Both the position numbers and the translations under genes were made by a program. The notes under the pieces are model-generated. The model was not told the origin of the DNA and did no database searches. It saw only the letters and a program-made list of their open reading frames with translations. A DNA stretch of 50,580 bases, taken from contig CAZJQI010000030.1 of the NCBI GenBank assembly GCA_964548275.1, positions 1 through 50,580 on the forward strand, read 5' to 3'. Origin of the DNA: JAUVUV01 sp964548275. Its GTDB lineage: Bacteria > Gemmatimonadota > Glassbacteria > GWA2-58-10. This document shows positions 7,460-16,671 of the stretch, one piece after another (the first letter of the stretch is position 1; each line of letters starts with the position of its first letter).

Positions 7460-8926
7460 CTACATGCCGAGTTCTCGCGCAAGATCCCTGCCGATACTCC
7501 GGCTAAGGCTGGAAAGAGTCGTGTGAAAGTCGTAAATCGAGTTGATATAGTCAATCTCGGCCTGGGCGAAATCCACCTGGGCCTGGCGCAGTTCAAGGAT
7601 GCTGGCTGCCCCCAGCCGGTATCTTTCCTGCTCGAGCTCCAGTGACTGTTCCCGAAGGCCTTTGCTCTCCCGGAGAGCGAGGTTTCGTTCGTGGAGGCGA
7701 AGCATGTCCAGGTAATACTCCCGCACCTGGCGTTCGGTATCAAGCCGTATGGAGGCAAGATCGTATTTGAGATTGTTCAACTGGACCTCGGTATAACGGT
7801 TGCTCCTGAAACGGACGAAAGAGTCCCAGATATTCCAGCTCATGTTTAAACCGAGACCACGACCCTTGTTCAAGTTGGGAAATAATTCGAGGCCGTCCTC
7901 ACTACGGTCATAGCGCAGGCTGGTGCTGATGGTTGGCAAGTAAGCCAGGCGACCCATCCAGAGAGTGTTCTCCTGCTGCTTGATCTGGTAGTGTAAACCG
8001 CGCATATCGGGGTGGTTCTCAATGGCTTCTTCCACCAGCTTCTCCAGGTCTAATTCAACTCTTTGGATTGCAAACTCGTCCACCAGGCCGAAATCCCGGT
8101 CAAGATCGCCCCCCATCAGCCGGTTGAGTTCCATTTTTGCATTTTTCAGGGCGTTTTCACACTCCAGAATGACCAGTTCCTGATCCTTGAGATCGACCTG
8201 GGCCTGCAGCACATCGAGCTTTGTCACCGACCCCACAGAGAATTTCGCCTCGGCAAGGCGAAGCTGGTCACGCAGACTTTCGGCGCGGTTGCCGGCTGCC
8301 AGGAGTAACTGCTGCTGGCGCAGAGCTGCGAAGTATGCCCGGCGCACCTGGTTAACTATCAGGAGTTCAGCGGCATCGAGCTGCTCCCCGCGTTCATTGC
8401 GAAGGTAGTGGGCATTTTTCATTTCGAAGTAATGTCGGGCCCCATTGAAAAGGGTCAAGTTCATGTTCACCGAACCGTAGCTGGACTTGCTGATACCGCC
8501 CTGGGTACGAAGAACGCCGCTGGGATCGAGAAAGGAAGAGGTACGGTTGTTCTGGCTCATCCCGTAAAAGACACGCAGTGTGGGAATATAGTTACCCCAG
8601 GCCTGCATAATATCACCACTTACGGCCCGCAGGTTTTCCCGCGATTTGTTGTAATTCGGGTTTCCAGCCAGCGCAACGTCGATACAGTCATCGAGAGTCA
8701 TGGCACTTCCGCCGGCAGTCTCACCGCCCTCCTGAGCGCTGGCTGTCGACATACCCACCGGGAAAAGCGATGTCAGGTTGTAGGTGTGATAAAAGGGAAC
8801 CGATGAATCAATCAGAGGGGAAGCAGTTTTTTCGCTTTCTCCACCGGACAGAGACTGTGGTGCCAGAACAGTGACCAGAAAAAATGAGATCATACAGATA
8901 CAAAGAGCACCGGGAGAGCGGTTCAT
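7460..8926 (-). CDS. TolC-family outer membrane efflux protein
   Basis: The product is 488 aa with a signal peptide at about residues 1-27. It has two outer-membrane-efflux repeats (about 75-270 and 285-485), each rich in long amphipathic helices. Typical blocks are LDDCIDVALAGNP near the first repeat, LAEAKFSVGSVTKLDVLQAQVDL (about 224-246) and the equivalent LEQERYRLGAASILELRQAQVDF in the second. It would form the trimeric channel for a tripartite pump or type I secretion system. No inner-membrane pump or adaptor is adjacent, so the partner is unknown. ATG start; the gene ends before a strong hairpin. Confidence 0.9.
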   Translation of the reverse strand: MNRSPGALCICMISFFLVTVLAPQSLSGGESEKTASPLIDSSVPFYHTYNLTSLFPVGMSTASAQEGGETAGGSAMTLDDCIDVALAGNPNYNKSRENLRAVSGDIMQAWGNYIPTLRVFYGMSQNNRTSSFLDPSGVLRTQGGISKSSYGSVNMNLTLFNGARHYFEMKNAHYLRNERGEQLDAAELLIVNQVRRAYFAALRQQQLLLAAGNRAESLRDQLRLAEAKFSVGSVTKLDVLQAQVDLKDQELVILECENALKNAKMELNRLMGGDLDRDFGLVDEFAIQRVELDLEKLVEEAIENHPDMRGLHYQIKQQENTLWMGRLAYLPTISTSLRYDRSEDGLELFPNLNKGRGLGLNMSWNIWDSFVRFRSNRYTEVQLNNLKYDLASIRLDTERQVREYYLDMLRLHERNLALRESKGLREQSLELEQERYRLGAASILELRQAQVDFAQAEIDYINSIYDFHTTLSSLSRSIGRDLARELGM

Positions 8927-9058
8927 TTGGCGACCTCCACAACAGAAGAAAAGTTAAAAAGATTTAGTTTTTCAGGATTCATTTGCCTTCATCTAAGATA
9001 AGACACTTTTTAGCTCTGGATAGTTTCATTTTCTTTAACCGGAGGCTTTCAGGCTAAA

Positions 9059-9928
9059 TCATTCAGGCTGACTCCAGTTTCTGTGGGCCGGCCCTTTTTC
9101 CGGCGCTCTTTGAGGCAGAATTATCGCTCCGGACACAAGCAGAAAAGCCCCGAGTGCCAGCAGCGGGGCGGGCACGTCAGCAGCACCCTCGATCCACCCG
9201 CGATTGCCTGGTTGGATGAGGTTCAACAGAATCAGCGCCAGGCTGTTATGCACGAGATGAAAAACCACGGCTGGCCAGAGGGATGCCGAACGGAGAGCGA
9301 TCCATGTGATAAGCATTCCGATCAGGCACAGGACCGGGGCGCGCCAGAGATCGAAGTGAAAAAGGGCGAAAGCTGCTCCCACGCCCACTATCACCGCGGG
9401 GCGGCTCATGCTGAGCAGTGCCGACCTGAGCAGGACTCCCCGGAAAAGGGCTTCCTCGAGCAGGGCCGGCATAAGCGCTACACAGAAAAAGGCCCAGGCC
9501 AATGATTCTCCGCTTTTAAGGGTAAAAAAATCGATCATGGTTTCGAAATAGCCCTCAGGCGGCGGAATGCGCCTGGCCAGCCATGCCTCGAGCTGGGGTG
9601 TGAAAAACACCGTGCCTGCCCCCATCAGTCCACCCCCGGCCAGCGAGGAAAAACCGCAGGCTACCATACCCAAACTTCGAGATAAGCTATATCTCTTGAC
9701 AGCGAAAAGGAGGGCAAGAGGCAGGCCAAGACCCAGCAGTTCAATCAACAGGCCCATGCTAAAGCGGGAGTCACCAGTCAGCTCGAACATGCCTGGTTCG
9801 AAAAACCGAAACGCCCGGACCGTAAAAAGCATTATCCCCATCGAAAAGCAGAGCACAACAAGCGCCTCGGTGAGGGTCGGTATACTGGCGTCCTTGAGTG
9901 CGGTGTGTCTGATATTGTCCGTGTTCAT
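9059..9928 (-). CDS. CPBP-family (CAAX protease-like) intramembrane metalloprotease
   Basis: This is a membrane protein with about eight hydrophobic spans. The three motifs of the CPBP/Abi family are present in order: EEALFRGVLL (EExxxR), FALFHFD (FxxxH) and HLVHNSL (HxxxN), which together form the metal-binding active site. Family members cleave prenylated or other membrane-embedded substrates; the target here is unknown. The open frame extends to a TTG at 10009 without a ribosome-binding site. I take ATG at 9928 (MNTDN), but ATG at 9946 is equally possible. The C-terminal tail is proline-rich and ends at the membrane. Confidence 0.82.
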   Translation of the reverse strand: MNTDNIRHTALKDASIPTLTEALVVLCFSMGIMLFTVRAFRFFEPGMFELTGDSRFSMGLLIELLGLGLPLALLFAVKRYSLSRSLGMVACGFSSLAGGGLMGAGTVFFTPQLEAWLARRIPPPEGYFETMIDFFTLKSGESLAWAFFCVALMPALLEEALFRGVLLRSALLSMSRPAVIVGVGAAFALFHFDLWRAPVLCLIGMLITWIALRSASLWPAVVFHLVHNSLALILLNLIQPGNRGWIEGAADVPAPLLALGAFLLVSGAIILPQRAPEKGPAHRNWSQPE

Positions 9929-10070
9929 GCCCAATAAGCGGATCATAAAAGCAGGGAGATAATGAAAATAATTGAAAATAAAAGCTAAAGTAAGTTGACC
10001 GTGAGCCAAAGTAAAACATAATATGAGACTGAGGAAAAATTTCCGTGGCCTGAAGTACGAAAATGGGGGT

Positions 10071-10910
10071 TCAGCGGATTTCCTGCCTGGAACGTGATTT
10101 TTCTTCGACCAGGTTTAGAAACCCGGCGATACGGGATTTTTCCACATAGAATTCACCAAGGTCGAACCAGCCGCCGTCATGATGCCAGTCCGAGCCCCCG
10201 GTAAGAACGAGCTTGTGCTGTGAGGCCTTTTTCTTGATTGCATTGACAAGTCCCCGGGAGATCGTTGGACGCCAGGCCTCGATACCCTCCAGTCCCGCCT
10301 CGCAGAGCACCTTGAAGGCCGTTTCCAGTTCGGCGCGCGAGGGATGGGCGAAAACACTGACTCCTCCGCTTCTTTTGATCAGCCCGATTACCTCGCAGGC
10401 CTCGGTGAGTTCGTACGGCACGAAAGCGGTGCCGTTGCTGCCGAGATACCTGTCGAAAGCCTCCTCGATTGTCCGCACGTACCCGTGGTTGAAAAGGAGC
10501 CGGGCGATAAGCATTCTGCCAATAGTCGCGTTCTCGGGCGTTGGGTCGAGCGCAGAGACAGGGATATGCACGTTCCTGCTCGCCAGTCTGGCCAGGATCT
10601 CGTGAGCTCTTTCAAGCCTTCGGCTGCGCACCCGGCGAAGGTGGGCGCGGAGTTCCCTGTTGCGGTAGTCGAGTGCATAGCCGATAATGTGTATTTCCAG
10701 ATTCTTGAAACAGGTACTGAACTCCACGCCGGGAATAACTGTCATGCCGCTTTTTGCCCCTTCCTTGATACTCTCCGGAAAGTGGTTGGCGGTGTCGTGG
10801 TCTGTTATGCCAACGATTGACAGTCCTTTTTCTGTGACCAGGGAGATAATCTGGGCCGGAGGCAGGCTGCCGTCCGAATAAGTGCTGTGTATGTGCAGGT
10901 CGGCTTTCAT
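10071..10910 (-). CDS. PHP-domain metal-dependent phosphoesterase (RnaAM/TrpH-like)
   Basis: The product is 279 aa, the usual length for the YciV/RnaAM group, which removes 3' phosphate from nucleoside 3',5'-bisphosphates and can trim RNA 5' ends. Metal ligands of the PHP fold are visible: HIHSTYSDG (His6, His8, Asp13), TDHD (36-39), Glu63 in GVEFS, His74, the FAHPSR motif near 193 and GSDWHH near 240. ATG start. It is followed on the same strand by the CPBP protease after about 60-140 bp depending on the start. Other PHP enzymes, such as histidinol phosphatase, are less similar in length and motif spacing. Confidence 0.85.
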   Translation of the reverse strand: MKADLHIHSTYSDGSLPPAQIISLVTEKGLSIVGITDHDTANHFPESIKEGAKSGMTVIPGVEFSTCFKNLEIHIIGYALDYRNRELRAHLRRVRSRRLERAHEILARLASRNVHIPVSALDPTPENATIGRMLIARLLFNHGYVRTIEEAFDRYLGSNGTAFVPYELTEACEVIGLIKRSGGVSVFAHPSRAELETAFKVLCEAGLEGIEAWRPTISRGLVNAIKKKASQHKLVLTGGSDWHHDGGWFDLGEFYVEKSRIAGFLNLVEEKSRSRQEIR

Positions 10911-10937
10911 AGTTGCTTTGAATAGAGGTGTATATCA

Positions 10938-11033
10938 GTGCGCGCCCATTGACTACATAGATATTTCAACCGCCGGGCGGACACATGGGTGTGCCACTAC
11001 AGGATTTGATTAAATTTATGACTAATTCGGGTT
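10938..11033 (+). repeat. Miniature-element family, copy 1 (one end intact)
   Basis: This about 96-bp stretch matches the reverse complement of 50375-50466 over nearly its full length. Shared blocks are GATATTTCAACCGCCGGGCG and GATTTGATTAAATTTATGA. Its right end, read as reverse complement, is CCGAATTAGTCATAAA, a 14/16 match to the terminal motif of the copies at 26205 and 50377. No matching inverted end is seen on the left, so this copy looks truncated. Confidence 0.7.
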
Positions 11034-11060
11034 AAATAGATAAAAGTCTTGATGAAAAGC

Positions 11061-11084
11061 AGGGGCGAGGCAAGCCTCACCCCT
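11061..11084 (-). terminator. Terminator downstream of trkH
   Basis: An 11-bp stem with a 2-nt centre (AGGGGCGAGGC aa GCCTCACCCCT on the plus strand) is fully paired on the minus strand if one G-T wobble is allowed. It is followed on that strand by GCTTTTCAT. The position about 58 bp past the trkH stop and the absence of other genes support a terminator. Confidence 0.65.
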
Positions 11085-11141
11085 CTTTCAGAAGACAAAG
11101 CAAAAACCGTTTTCAATCACAATATAATTCTACCAGTCAGG

Positions 11142-12590
11142 TTAAAACTTTTTCCACACCTCGGGCATGAAAAGGATAATCACTGTAAAGATTTCCAGCC
11201 TTCCCAGAAGCATGCACATGCAGAGCACCCATTTACCCAGCAGAGGAACCTGGCTGTAATTGAGCGCCGGCCCAACCTGTGCCAGGCCAGGACCGATATT
11301 GCCCAGAGTTGCGGCCACGCTGCTTGTGGCGCTGATTATATCCAGTCCCAGTGCGGCCATGAGAAATGAGCAGAATATAAAAAGGGCGATATAGAGTGTA
11401 AAGAACCCCAGCACGTTAAGCATTGTCTCAGGCCTGACCCTGATCTTGCTCACCTTGACCAGGAACACGGCCTTGGGGTGAAGCAGCTTCTTTATTTCCG
11501 TCTTGCCGTGTTTGAGGATCAGCAGCAGACGGATTACTTTCATCCCGCCCCCGGTGGAGCCGGCACATCCCCCGACGAACATCAGTGCCAGAAGCATAAT
11601 GCGGCTCAACGGGGCCCAGGCGTCGAAATTGGCTGTTGAATATCCCGTGGTAGTGGTGATCGAGACCACCTGGAAGAGGCTTTCCCGGAAATTTTTCTCG
11701 GCAAAGCCAGATCCGGAGGTGCCGTTATAAAGAAAAATCAGCGCCGTAGCCCCGCTAAGGATGAATATGTAAAATACCCATTCCCTGTCCTTAACGTACA
11801 CTCCAGGGCGCAGACCGGTGAGGCAGCGGTAATGCAGGGAAAAGTTCACCCCGGCCATGAACATAAAAAAGATAACCACATACTGGATATAGGCGCTGTG
11901 GTAATGGCCCACTGAGTGGTTGTGCGTGGAGAAACCCCCTGTGGCCATGGTGGTGAAACCATAGTTCGTTGCGTCGAAAAGGTCCATCCCGCCGAACCTC
12001 AGGAGGAATATTTCGCTCACGGTGAGCAGCAAATAGACCCCCCAGAGAAGGCCGGCGGTCTGCGAGATGCGCGGAGCGAGTCTGTCTGGGGTGGGGCCCG
12101 GCACTTCGGCCTTGAAAAGCTGCATGCCGCCCACGCCCAGGAAGGGGAGGATCGCGATGGAGAGCACGATTATTCCCATGCCGCCGAGCCACTGGGTCTG
12201 GCTGCGCCAGAGAAGAATCGAGCGGGGCATGCTTTCGATATCGGTCAGGATGGAGGCGCCTGTTGTAGTAAAGCCGCTCAGGGTTTCGAAATAGGCGTCG
12301 GTGAGGCTGGCTATCGAGCCTGAGATCAGGAAAGGCAGGGCGCCGAAAGCAGCAGTGGCCAGCCAGCCCAGGGTAACAATGGCAAAGCCCTCGCGGACCC
12401 TGATATCCTCTTCCTGGCGGGTAAGACTCCAGACCAGCGCGCCTCCGAGCACGGTGATCCCCATCGACCACAGCAGCGAGGTGATCTCCGGCTCGCCGTA
12501 ATAATAGGCGCAGAATATTGGCAGGATCATAGCTAAACCGACAAACACCTGCAAAAGCCCGACTAGATGAAGAACCAGCCTGATTTTCAT
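11142..12590 (-). CDS. trkH: Trk-type potassium uptake protein, membrane subunit
   Basis: A 482-aa integral membrane protein of the TrkH/KtrB superfamily. The four pore-loop selectivity-filter segments can be seen as TTTGAS, TMATGGFST, TTTGYST and LGNIGPGLAQ, each with the central glycine. The region around MFVGGCAGSTGGGMKVIR is the conserved link typical of TrkH. It transports K+ with the cytoplasmic regulator TrkA, encoded just upstream. I chose ATG at 12590 (MKIRLVLHLVG); a TTG at 12644 directly after the trkA stop would add 18 residues without membrane character. A hairpin terminator follows. Confidence 0.9.
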   Translation of the reverse strand: MKIRLVLHLVGLLQVFVGLAMILPIFCAYYYGEPEITSLLWSMGITVLGGALVWSLTRQEEDIRVREGFAIVTLGWLATAAFGALPFLISGSIASLTDAYFETLSGFTTTGASILTDIESMPRSILLWRSQTQWLGGMGIIVLSIAILPFLGVGGMQLFKAEVPGPTPDRLAPRISQTAGLLWGVYLLLTVSEIFLLRFGGMDLFDATNYGFTTMATGGFSTHNHSVGHYHSAYIQYVVIFFMFMAGVNFSLHYRCLTGLRPGVYVKDREWVFYIFILSGATALIFLYNGTSGSGFAEKNFRESLFQVVSITTTTGYSTANFDAWAPLSRIMLLALMFVGGCAGSTGGGMKVIRLLLILKHGKTEIKKLLHPKAVFLVKVSKIRVRPETMLNVLGFFTLYIALFIFCSFLMAALGLDIISATSSVAATLGNIGPGLAQVGPALNYSQVPLLGKWVLCMCMLLGRLEIFTVIILFMPEVWKKF

Positions 12591-12647
12591 TTTTATCCGG
12601 TCGTGTTGAAAGGTCAGGGAACAAATTTCAGCAGGCTCGGGCAAGCT

Positions 12648-13991
12648 TTAGAGAAAAAACTTGCTCACTTTGCCCGCCTGTTTGGCGAGGGTGAAAATTA
12701 CGACCTTATCGCCTGGTTCAAGATGGTCATCGCCATGGGGGATCAAAATCTGGGTGCCCCTGACCACTGAACCCAGGATACAGCCAGTGGGAAATTTCAA
12801 GTCCTTGAGCGGCTTGTTGACGATCGGCAGGTTGTCCCTGATCGAGAGTTCCATGATCTGCACACTAAGCCCCCGCAGGGTGGCCAGCGCCAGCAGCCTT
12901 TCGCTGTGGGTGGCGGCCAGGATTGCGTTGACTGTGGAAAGATGGGGGCTGACAGTGGCGTCGATCCCGATACGGTTGGCCAGGCTTATGTACTCGAGCC
13001 TTTTGATCTGGGCAATTGCCTTGGTGGCGCCCATGTTCTTGGCTACCAGAGAGCTGATGATGTTGTTTTCATCGTCCTCGGTGAGTGCCACGAATCCGTC
13101 CACACCATCCACTCCCTCGGACTGGAGAAGGTCCAGATCGGTTGCGTCACCGTTGAGAACCAGACTTGCTTCCAGCTCCTCGGCCAGGGCGGCGCAGCGG
13201 GCGCGGTCGGCTTCGAAAATTATCGGGGTAGCCCCGTCGGCTTCCAGTAGATGCGCCAGCCTGACCGAAACCTTGGTTCCCCCGGCGAGCATCACGCGTT
13301 GGAGTATCCGGTTCTCATATCCGGCCAGTCGAAGGATATCGTCGATTGCCTCGCTCTTGCCGATCACGTAAAGAAGGTCGCCCTCAAGGATTACATCCTC
13401 TCCGCTAGGGATAATAGTCTGCTCGCCGCGGTTGATCGCTGTGACCAGGAAATTGCGCCGCTCGAATTCACCCGCGATCCTTTTCAGGGGCATGTCGCGA
13501 TAGAGGAAACGCTCACCGACCCGCATACCCAACAGGAGAACTTCTCCATCGGCGAACTCGACCACGTCCGTGGCTGCGGCGAAATTCAATAACTTCTGCA
13601 CCTCAACCGCGCATGCCTCTTCAGGGTTGACCATCACATCTATCCCCAGTGAACTGGATGGTGCAAAAGGGGAATCGCCGTAGTAATAATCGGCCCCTAC
13701 TCTTGCGATTTTCATCGCCACACCGTAGCGGTCAGCCAACTGGCAGGCCAGGATATTTACCTCGTCGTTGTCACTGACCGCGACCAGTGTATCCGAGCGC
13801 GCGATACCAGCTTTGTCGAGAATGCGGTAATCGACACCGCTGCCCTGAAGAGCTAGAACGTCGAGGTGGTCCTCCACCCGATCGACCTTCTCCTGGTCGA
13901 GGTCGATCACCACGATTTCTTCCCCCTGTTGGGAACGCCGGGCGGCAAGATGAAACCCGACATCTCCCGCGCCGATTATGATTGTCCTCAT
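12648..13991 (-). CDS. trkA: Trk system potassium uptake regulatory protein TrkA
   Basis: The product is 447 aa, the full-length TrkA architecture of two RCK units. The first Rossmann unit opens with IIIGAGDVGFHLA (GxGxxG) and an acidic end at strand 2 (VIDLDQEKVD). The second unit starts near 232 (MLAGGTKVSVRLAHLLE) and has a degenerate nucleotide motif. Each is followed by a TrkA-C domain. It binds NAD(H) or ATP/ADP and gates the TrkH pore. The ATG is preceded by GGAAG and the gene is directly followed by trkH, with which it forms an operon. Confidence 0.92.
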   Translation of the reverse strand: MRTIIIGAGDVGFHLAARRSQQGEEIVVIDLDQEKVDRVEDHLDVLALQGSGVDYRILDKAGIARSDTLVAVSDNDEVNILACQLADRYGVAMKIARVGADYYYGDSPFAPSSSLGIDVMVNPEEACAVEVQKLLNFAAATDVVEFADGEVLLLGMRVGERFLYRDMPLKRIAGEFERRNFLVTAINRGEQTIIPSGEDVILEGDLLYVIGKSEAIDDILRLAGYENRILQRVMLAGGTKVSVRLAHLLEADGATPIIFEADRARCAALAEELEASLVLNGDATDLDLLQSEGVDGVDGFVALTEDDENNIISSLVAKNMGATKAIAQIKRLEYISLANRIGIDATVSPHLSTVNAILAATHSERLLALATLRGLSVQIMELSIRDNLPIVNKPLKDLKFPTGCILGSVVRGTQILIPHGDDHLEPGDKVVIFTLAKQAGKVSKFFL

Positions 13992-14014
13992 TGATGTTCT
14001 TCCGTTTTTTCGGC

Positions 14015-15226
14015 CTATTCGGCTGGAGGATCCTCCACCGGCTCGGGGCCGGTTTCCTTTGGCGTATCCTCAGCCAGGACCTGGTGATGGAAATTTTTCA
14101 GAAGCAGTTCGCTTCCTATTTCGAAAAATTTATCGCTTGTTTCTTTTAGTTCGCTGCTCAGGTTGTGCCCGAAAGCGTAAAGCTCTACAATTGGCCCTAA
14201 CTTTTTCACCAGGCGAACAAGCGAGACGAAATCTCCGTCACCGGTAACCAGGGCCACCACATCAAGGTGGTCTGACATCTCGAGTATATCAATCGCCATT
14301 CCCATGTCCCAGTCCCCCTTGGCTGTACCGTCCATAAAAGATTTCAACTCCTTGCGGCGTACCTGGTATCCTTTCTTTTCCAGCACACTGATAAAACCAC
14401 TCTGGTCGATTTCGGAGGATTCCACGATATAGGCAACCGCTTTAATCAGCCGGCGGTGGCTGACAATCCGGTCCAGCATGGAATCGTAATCAAGGCGCGC
14501 CCCGTCGAGCTTTTTAGCCGCGTAAAACATGTTCTGGACGTCGACAAAGATGCCCACCCGCACTTTTTCTGTAGGGATATCCTCCAGGCGCCGGCGCATG
14601 GCTTCGTTGCTGAGTTTTACATGGGCGGAATCCTCCAGTTCGTCCAGGCGGGCTTTAAGGTCTTCTATCTCCCGTGTCTGCTCGGTCAGCAGGGACTTCA
14701 ACTCGCAGCTCAGCCCGGCGATTTGTTCCTCGACCTCGCTAAATTTTTCCATGTATATTGATTTAGTCGCCAGCAGGCTGCCTGTGTCGCGGAACCGGTG
14801 GTTGAGCACAGATTCGAATTCTGACAGGAGGTTTTCGTGTTTTTCGTGCAGCATCACCCACAAGAGGATCGCTGAGGTTCTTCGGTCGTGGGAACCCTCG
14901 GCCTGGAGGGTAGAAAGCATGTCGCGAAGCCTGTTTTCGCCGAGGCCCAAGTGATTTTTCAGCCTGCCTGCCAGTTCCTGGTCAACCGCCCCCCAAAGGC
15001 TGCCGGAGCTCCTTTTAGGGCCGGATTTCCAGGCATTGGTCAGAATTTCGATCAACTCGTGGGTCCTGGCCTGACGCAGGTCGAGTTCCTCATCGCGGGT
15101 GGTGCAGCGAATGGCCAGCTCAATTAAGCGCTGGCGGTCGAATAGGTTCTCCAGAATTATCTGAAGCTGTTCCTCTGTGGGCAGCCGGTCTTTGAATTCT
15201 TGCCCTTTTTGATTTGAATCTTGCAT
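14015..15226 (-). CDS. NYN (LabA/DUF88-type) domain protein with long coiled-coil N-terminal extension
   Basis: The C-terminal part (about 222-385) is a NYN/PIN-like nuclease domain. The acidic active-site positions are Asp229 in GIFVDVQNMFYA, Asp305/Asp307 in KGDWDMGMAID and Asp330/Asp332 in VTGDGDFVSLV. The first about 220 residues are unlike simple LabA proteins: a helical region, then a predicted coiled coil at about 155-200 (EQIAGLSCELKSLL...ARLDELED). NYN domains act on RNA in known cases; the role and target here are unknown. The gene lies 23 bp upstream of trkA and could be cotranscribed with it. Confidence 0.8.
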   Translation of the reverse strand: MQDSNQKGQEFKDRLPTEEQLQIILENLFDRQRLIELAIRCTTRDEELDLRQARTHELIEILTNAWKSGPKRSSGSLWGAVDQELAGRLKNHLGLGENRLRDMLSTLQAEGSHDRRTSAILLWVMLHEKHENLLSEFESVLNHRFRDTGSLLATKSIYMEKFSEVEEQIAGLSCELKSLLTEQTREIEDLKARLDELEDSAHVKLSNEAMRRRLEDIPTEKVRVGIFVDVQNMFYAAKKLDGARLDYDSMLDRIVSHRRLIKAVAYIVESSEIDQSGFISVLEKKGYQVRRKELKSFMDGTAKGDWDMGMAIDILEMSDHLDVVALVTGDGDFVSLVRLVKKLGPIVELYAFGHNLSSELKETSDKFFEIGSELLLKNFHHQVLAEDTPKETGPEPVEDPPAE

Positions 15227-15315
15227 TTTTAGGTTTTACCTTTCGCAGAAATAATTGAGAATGATTATAGAACACGATCTTTAAATATAGTAAATGAGCC
15301 TCCGGTCTACAACTA

Positions 15316-16548
15316 TTAATCACCGATCTGGATCCTGCCCAGCCGCAAGCCGACAAGAAAAATGAACAGAGCCAGGAATACCAGCATCAACAGGGCCTGC
15401 TCGTAGTAAATCATGGTCAGAAAAAGCGCGGAGAAACCGCAGAAACTGGAGAAAGTGTAAATCAGAAGGACGGTGTCGGCAGGCCCAAGCCCCATGCGTA
15501 CCAGACGGTGGCTACTGTGATCCTTGCCCCCCAGTGAGATCGGTCGGCCGCGAATGATCCGCGTAATAGTGACCAGGGCTGTGTCGAAAATCGGGTAGAT
15601 TAGTACCAGCATTGGAATAGCCAGCGATATTTTGAAACGGTAGGGAACCCAGCCCTCTGCAGTAGTCCAGCTACCCACAATCGAAAGTCCAGCGATCACG
15701 AAGCCGATAAAAAGGCTGCCTGCATCTCCCATGAATATTTTTGCCTTTGGAAAGTTATGGGGCATGTAGCCTAAACCTGCACCGGTAAAGATAAAGAAAA
15801 TGTATCCCAGTTCGACCTGGCCGTTGGCAAATGAGATCAGCCCGAAAAAAAACCCGCTGATCACAGCCACCCCGCAGGAGAGCCCGTTCATGTTGTCGAT
15901 CAGGTTAAAAGCGTTAGTCATCCCTATTATCCAGAAAAGGGTGAATGGATAGGTCAGGTGTTGAAGGTAGGGAATTTTCCATTCAAACCCGAGATCAATA
16001 AAAAAGTTCACCTTGATACCGAAATAGATCAGGAAAAAGCCAGCGATAATCTGCCCCACCAACTTGATATGGGGAATAAGCCCGCCCCTGGCATCATCAA
16101 CATTACCCACCAAGAGAAGGATGGTTCCCCCGAGAAGCAGCCCCAGAATCTGGTTTTCGCTGTCCTCGGCGACAATTATTCCAAGTAGCGAACACCAGAT
16201 CACAGAGAGGATGAAAATGAGGTAGATCCTGTTGCGATGGCGAAGGATACCGTACAGCATACCGGCTACCCCGGTCAGTAGCACAAGGCCGACATCCAGA
16301 CCGATCAATCCCTTGAAGACAAGCAAGCTAATGAATGCGAAATAGATGGCATTCCCACCCATCAGCGGTACCGGATAGTCGTGGAAGCGGTCTTCCCGGG
16401 GGGTGTCAACTATCCCGGCCCCCAGAGCCAGGCGCCTGAAAAATAAAATCAGAAAATAGCAAAGCAGGCTTGATCCGATCAGGATCAAGAGAGCTGCGCC
16501 CAGAACCTCCTGGTTAAACTGCATTAAAACTGTCCTTGCTGTGGGCAA
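15316..16548 (-). CDS. WecA/MraY-family undecaprenyl-phosphate sugar-1-phosphate transferase
   Basis: A 410-aa polytopic protein (about 11 membrane spans) that would transfer a HexNAc-1-phosphate to undecaprenyl phosphate and so start polymer assembly. Family motifs: VGNVDDARGG (DD pair), NAFNLIDNMNGL (NxxN...D), MGDAGSLFIGF, and the cytoplasmic loop GGKDHSSHRLVRMGL, which has the histidines of the WecA/TagO branch (HxxHR type). This favours UDP-HexNAc over the MurNAc-pentapeptide substrate of MraY. It is at the downstream end of the minus-strand polysaccharide locus. ATG start; about 60 nt of preceding leader sequence show no special signal. Confidence 0.88.
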   Translation of the reverse strand: MPTARTVLMQFNQEVLGAALLILIGSSLLCYFLILFFRRLALGAGIVDTPREDRFHDYPVPLMGGNAIYFAFISLLVFKGLIGLDVGLVLLTGVAGMLYGILRHRNRIYLIFILSVIWCSLLGIIVAEDSENQILGLLLGGTILLLVGNVDDARGGLIPHIKLVGQIIAGFFLIYFGIKVNFFIDLGFEWKIPYLQHLTYPFTLFWIIGMTNAFNLIDNMNGLSCGVAVISGFFFGLISFANGQVELGYIFFIFTGAGLGYMPHNFPKAKIFMGDAGSLFIGFVIAGLSIVGSWTTAEGWVPYRFKISLAIPMLVLIYPIFDTALVTITRIIRGRPISLGGKDHSSHRLVRMGLGPADTVLLIYTFSSFCGFSALFLTMIYYEQALLMLVFLALFIFLVGLRLGRIQIGD

Positions 16549-16671
16549 AGTGCTTTCTCCCGTAAGGCTGGGGAATGAGCAATTTGCCTGAAAATTAAAT
16601 AGATTTCACAAAGGGCCTTATATCAGCATCAACTGGTAGGACCGGAGCCTGTATTCCGGTAAGACTTGCTA

